A DNA stretch of 14,100 nt, taken from NCBI GenBank assembly GCA_964555935.1, contig CAZKUN010000233.1:1-14100 (forward strand). The letters are read 5' to 3'. How positions within the stretch are numbered: position 1 is the first letter of the stretch; each line of letters starts with the position of its first letter. Both the position numbers and the translations under genes were made by a program. Of this stretch, positions 12,452 through 14,100 are shown piece after piece. A model generated the notes under the pieces. It did no database searches, was not told the origin of the DNA, and saw nothing but the letters and a program-made list of their open reading frames with translations. Source of the DNA: CAZKUN01 sp964555935 (GTDB lineage: Bacteria; Armatimonadota; Zipacnadia; Zipacnadales; VGFC01).

Positions 12452-14100
12452 ATGGCGTACTTGTTTCGCGTCAGAATGGGCCGGTGGTCGATGGTCTGGG
12501 TGATGGCGACCTGCTTGTCGATCCTCGTTGGCACGGTGCTCGCCGGGGCCGCGGACGCGAGTACGTCGATCGTGTTTCTTGTGGACACGAGCGTGAGCAT
12601 GGCGGAGAACAGTCGCCTGGAGAGGGTCGGCGGGGAACTGGCTCACATGGTCCGGCGCTTGGCGCAGTGGAACGAGATACAGACCGAAGACCGGCACGTG
12701 TTTGAGTGGGCGGTCATCTCGTTCAGCGGTCACCACGCATACCTCGAGCAGCCGTTTATATCCTACCTGGATGAGAGCGGGGAGAGCGCGTGGCCGATCC
12801 TGCAGCCAGATGGCGACACGCCCCTCGTCTGGGGGATCACTCAAGCGCTGGGGTACCTGTTTCGGTACGGCCAGAAGCCATATGGCCAGGTGATGATCTT
12901 GAGTGACGGGGTCGACACGTGCACCCGGCGGGCCCCCCTCGGCGGAGTGCAGGCAATCGAGGCCTTGAACAAGGTCCTGGCCCAACTGTGGTTGCCTGGG
13001 CGGCCGACCGCTGGTAGCGGCGGCGCCCGTCGGACGCAGCGTTTTGGTGCGGTGGATCTGTTCCCGCTGGGATCTGGGCTGCCGCGGCAAGTGGCTGCGC
13101 GCGAGCGCCTGGGCGAACTCGGCCAAACGAGTGACGATGAGTTGCCCCGCGTGCAGGCGCTCATGGAAGAATCCGACATGCAGGTCCGCATCGACGTCAT
13201 GGCGATAGCGGCGCCGCCCGGAAGTCAGCTCGCCGCATTGACTCGTTCCATCGCCGAGGCCGGCGGCGGCAAGTTCGTGAGCGCCGCGAGCGACCGTGAC
13301 ATCGAGACGGCGATGGATGAGTTCCTTCCGACCGCCGAGGAACTGCGGGCGGGTGCTACCGGCGAGGGTGGTGGGGTGGTTGTGGCCACGCCTGGGGACG
13401 GCGATCCGGTAGAACCGGCGCCAAGCATCCGCGGCGAGTGGCGGACCCACACGGACGAAGTGCTCGGGGTCTCGATGCGCGTGGCGCCGGGGTGGAGCGT
13501 TGGCGAGCTGGAAGACGATATGATACTCGGGCTGCAGGGGCCAGTGGCGGGGGACGGCCAGCGGCATGAAGGGGCTCTGCTGCACATCCCGCGGACGGAG
13601 GGCGACGGGATTGACTTCTGGACCGAACTGGTCGGGATGGGTGGCGACTCGACGCCCGGGTGGCGGATGCAGCGGGGCCCGACGCTGCAGTGCCCGGGAG
13701 GGGATGTGGCGACGCTGAGCATTACGGACCCCGAAACGCCGGATGACTACGATCTGACGTTCGTGGCCCTGGGGAAGCGCAACGCGTGGATCCTGACGTT
13801 CGTGGGCTCGCGAGATGATGAGGAATCCGTGCGGGCGGACCTGGTGAAGATGGCTGAGTCGATGCGGGTAGGTCCGACGGCGCGCCCTGCGGCTGTGGAC
13901 ACGCCTGGCGATGGCGAGCGGCTGGAGCCGGTGCCGAGCGGGCGCGTCGCTCCGTCAGTCGCGCAGCCGGAAGGGGGGATCCTCTTCGTCAGGCGGCCGA
14001 AGTGGAGCAATGACCACATGAACATCCTCTCCATGGACGCGGATGGCGGCGAGCTGACCAACTTGAGCGTAGCAGCGATGTTCGCTCCAGGGGCGGACCC
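12452..14100 (+). CDS. VWA-domain protein with PsbP/DcrB-like and TolB-propeller-like segments (3' end outside the window)
   Basis: The frame is open from 12452 to the last base (549 codons, incomplete). Residues 9-33 form a signal peptide or N-terminal anchor. Residues 38-290 are a von Willebrand A domain with a complete MIDAS: D45-T-S47-V-S49, T123 in DGDTP and D152 in LSDGVD, so metal-dependent ligand binding is expected. Residues 328-473 (EVLGVSMRVAPGWSV ... LVKMAESMRV) resemble the PsbP/DcrB-like alpha-beta fold; this assignment is tentative. From about residue 508, GGILFVRRP ... NILSMDADGGELTNLS looks like the first blade of a TolB/WD40-like propeller. Two similar linkers, TPGDGDPVEPAPS and TPGDGERLEPVPS, join the parts. 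The protein is probably periplasmic or surface-exposed and binds proteins. It is divergent from the GH123-like gene. Start chosen by GGAGG 6 nt upstream. Confidence 0.88.
   Translation, partial: MAYLFRVRMGRWSMVWVMATCLSILVGTVLAGAADASTSIVFLVDTSVSMAENSRLERVGGELAHMVRRLAQWNEIQTEDRHVFEWAVISFSGHHAYLEQPFISYLDESGESAWPILQPDGDTPLVWGITQALGYLFRYGQKPYGQVMILSDGVDTCTRRAPLGGVQAIEALNKVLAQLWLPGRPTAGSGGARRTQRFGAVDLFPLGSGLPRQVAARERLGELGQTSDDELPRVQALMEESDMQVRIDVMAIAAPPGSQLAALTRSIAEAGGGKFVSAASDRDIETAMDEFLPTAEELRAGATGEGGGVVVATPGDGDPVEPAPSIRGEWRTHTDEVLGVSMRVAPGWSVGELEDDMILGLQGPVAGDGQRHEGALLHIPRTEGDGIDFWTELVGMGGDSTPGWRMQRGPTLQCPGGDVATLSITDPETPDDYDLTFVALGKRNAWILTFVGSRDDEESVRADLVKMAESMRVGPTARPAAVDTPGDGERLEPVPSGRVAPSVAQPEGGILFVRRPKWSNDHMNILSMDADGGELTNLSVAAMFAPGAD
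13388..13426 (+). repeat. Interdomain linker repeat, copy 1
   Basis: These thirteen codons (T-P-G-D-G-D-P-V-E-P-A-P-S) lie between the VWA domain and the PsbP-like domain. Nine of 13 residues match copy 2 at 13901-13939. Confidence 0.7.
13901..13939 (+). repeat. Interdomain linker repeat, copy 2
   Basis: These thirteen codons (T-P-G-D-G-E-R-L-E-P-V-P-S) lie between the PsbP-like domain and the propeller segment. The placement suggests that linker and domain were duplicated or that a modular linker was reused. Confidence 0.7.

Noticed and set aside
12239..13585. Upstream extension of the GH123-like frame (minus strand) giving a 1216-aa open frame
   Set aside because: The added 449 codons are antisense to the VWA gene, show no domain, and precede a signal peptide and Shine-Dalgarno at 12238. 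High GC content makes such long antisense frames common.

Overview
The window is one GC-rich bacterial locus with 12 protein genes, 11 complete and one running off the right edge. Most starts are preceded by clear Shine-Dalgarno sequences. The gene content is a URO-D-like pair, an L-rhamnose mutarotase, a glycoside-hydrolase-123-like protein, a polysaccharide deacetylase, a class C beta-lactamase-like hydrolase, and VWA and TolB-type domains. This mix is usual in carbohydrate-degrading Planctomycetota, Armatimonadota, Hydrogenedentota and similar environmental bacteria. That placement is inference; there is no rRNA or other phylogenetic marker here.

Layout. Bases 37-1044 (+) encode an unrecognised exported protein that converges on a minus-strand block of ten genes (12238 down to 1052). 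In transcription order the block holds: a secreted GH123/DUF4091-like protein; an exported serine hydrolase (13-nt overlap with the preceding gene); a cytoplasmic NodB-type polysaccharide deacetylase; a six-helix membrane protein; an ankyrin-repeat protein with an unclear start; then, after a 283-nt gap, an amidohydrolase, an L-rhamnose mutarotase, a URO-D-like protein, an AKR-like TIM-barrel protein and a second URO-D-like protein. Divergent from the block, 12452 to the end (+) encodes a membrane-anchored or secreted VWA protein whose C-terminus enters a TolB-like propeller at the window edge.

Functional reading. The lower five genes (5700-1052) look like a cytoplasmic module for a deoxy-sugar or sugar acid: anomer interconversion by RhaM, a metal-dependent amidohydrolase-fold enzyme, and three TIM-barrel proteins. 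No kinase, aldolase, transporter or regulator is present, so the substrate is open. The upper genes suggest extracellular glycan processing. The two URO-D-like proteins are unlikely to be heme enzymes.

The most unusual feature is not a protein. Twelve small intergenic palindromes share one design (perfect or wobble-paired stem, all-purine loop, then a CTACG/CCACG-like tail) but have at least seven different stem sequences. At least one lies in each of the seven well-defined intergenic gaps above about 50 nt. Two identical copies bracket the AKR-like gene, an inverted pair brackets the amidohydrolase gene, three different ones stand side by side in 116 nt, and the tails of two supply the TAG stop of the neighbouring gene. 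No intergenic stretch exceeds 300 bases. No tRNA, rRNA, CRISPR, transposase or convincing intrinsic terminator was seen, and no promoter could be called with confidence.
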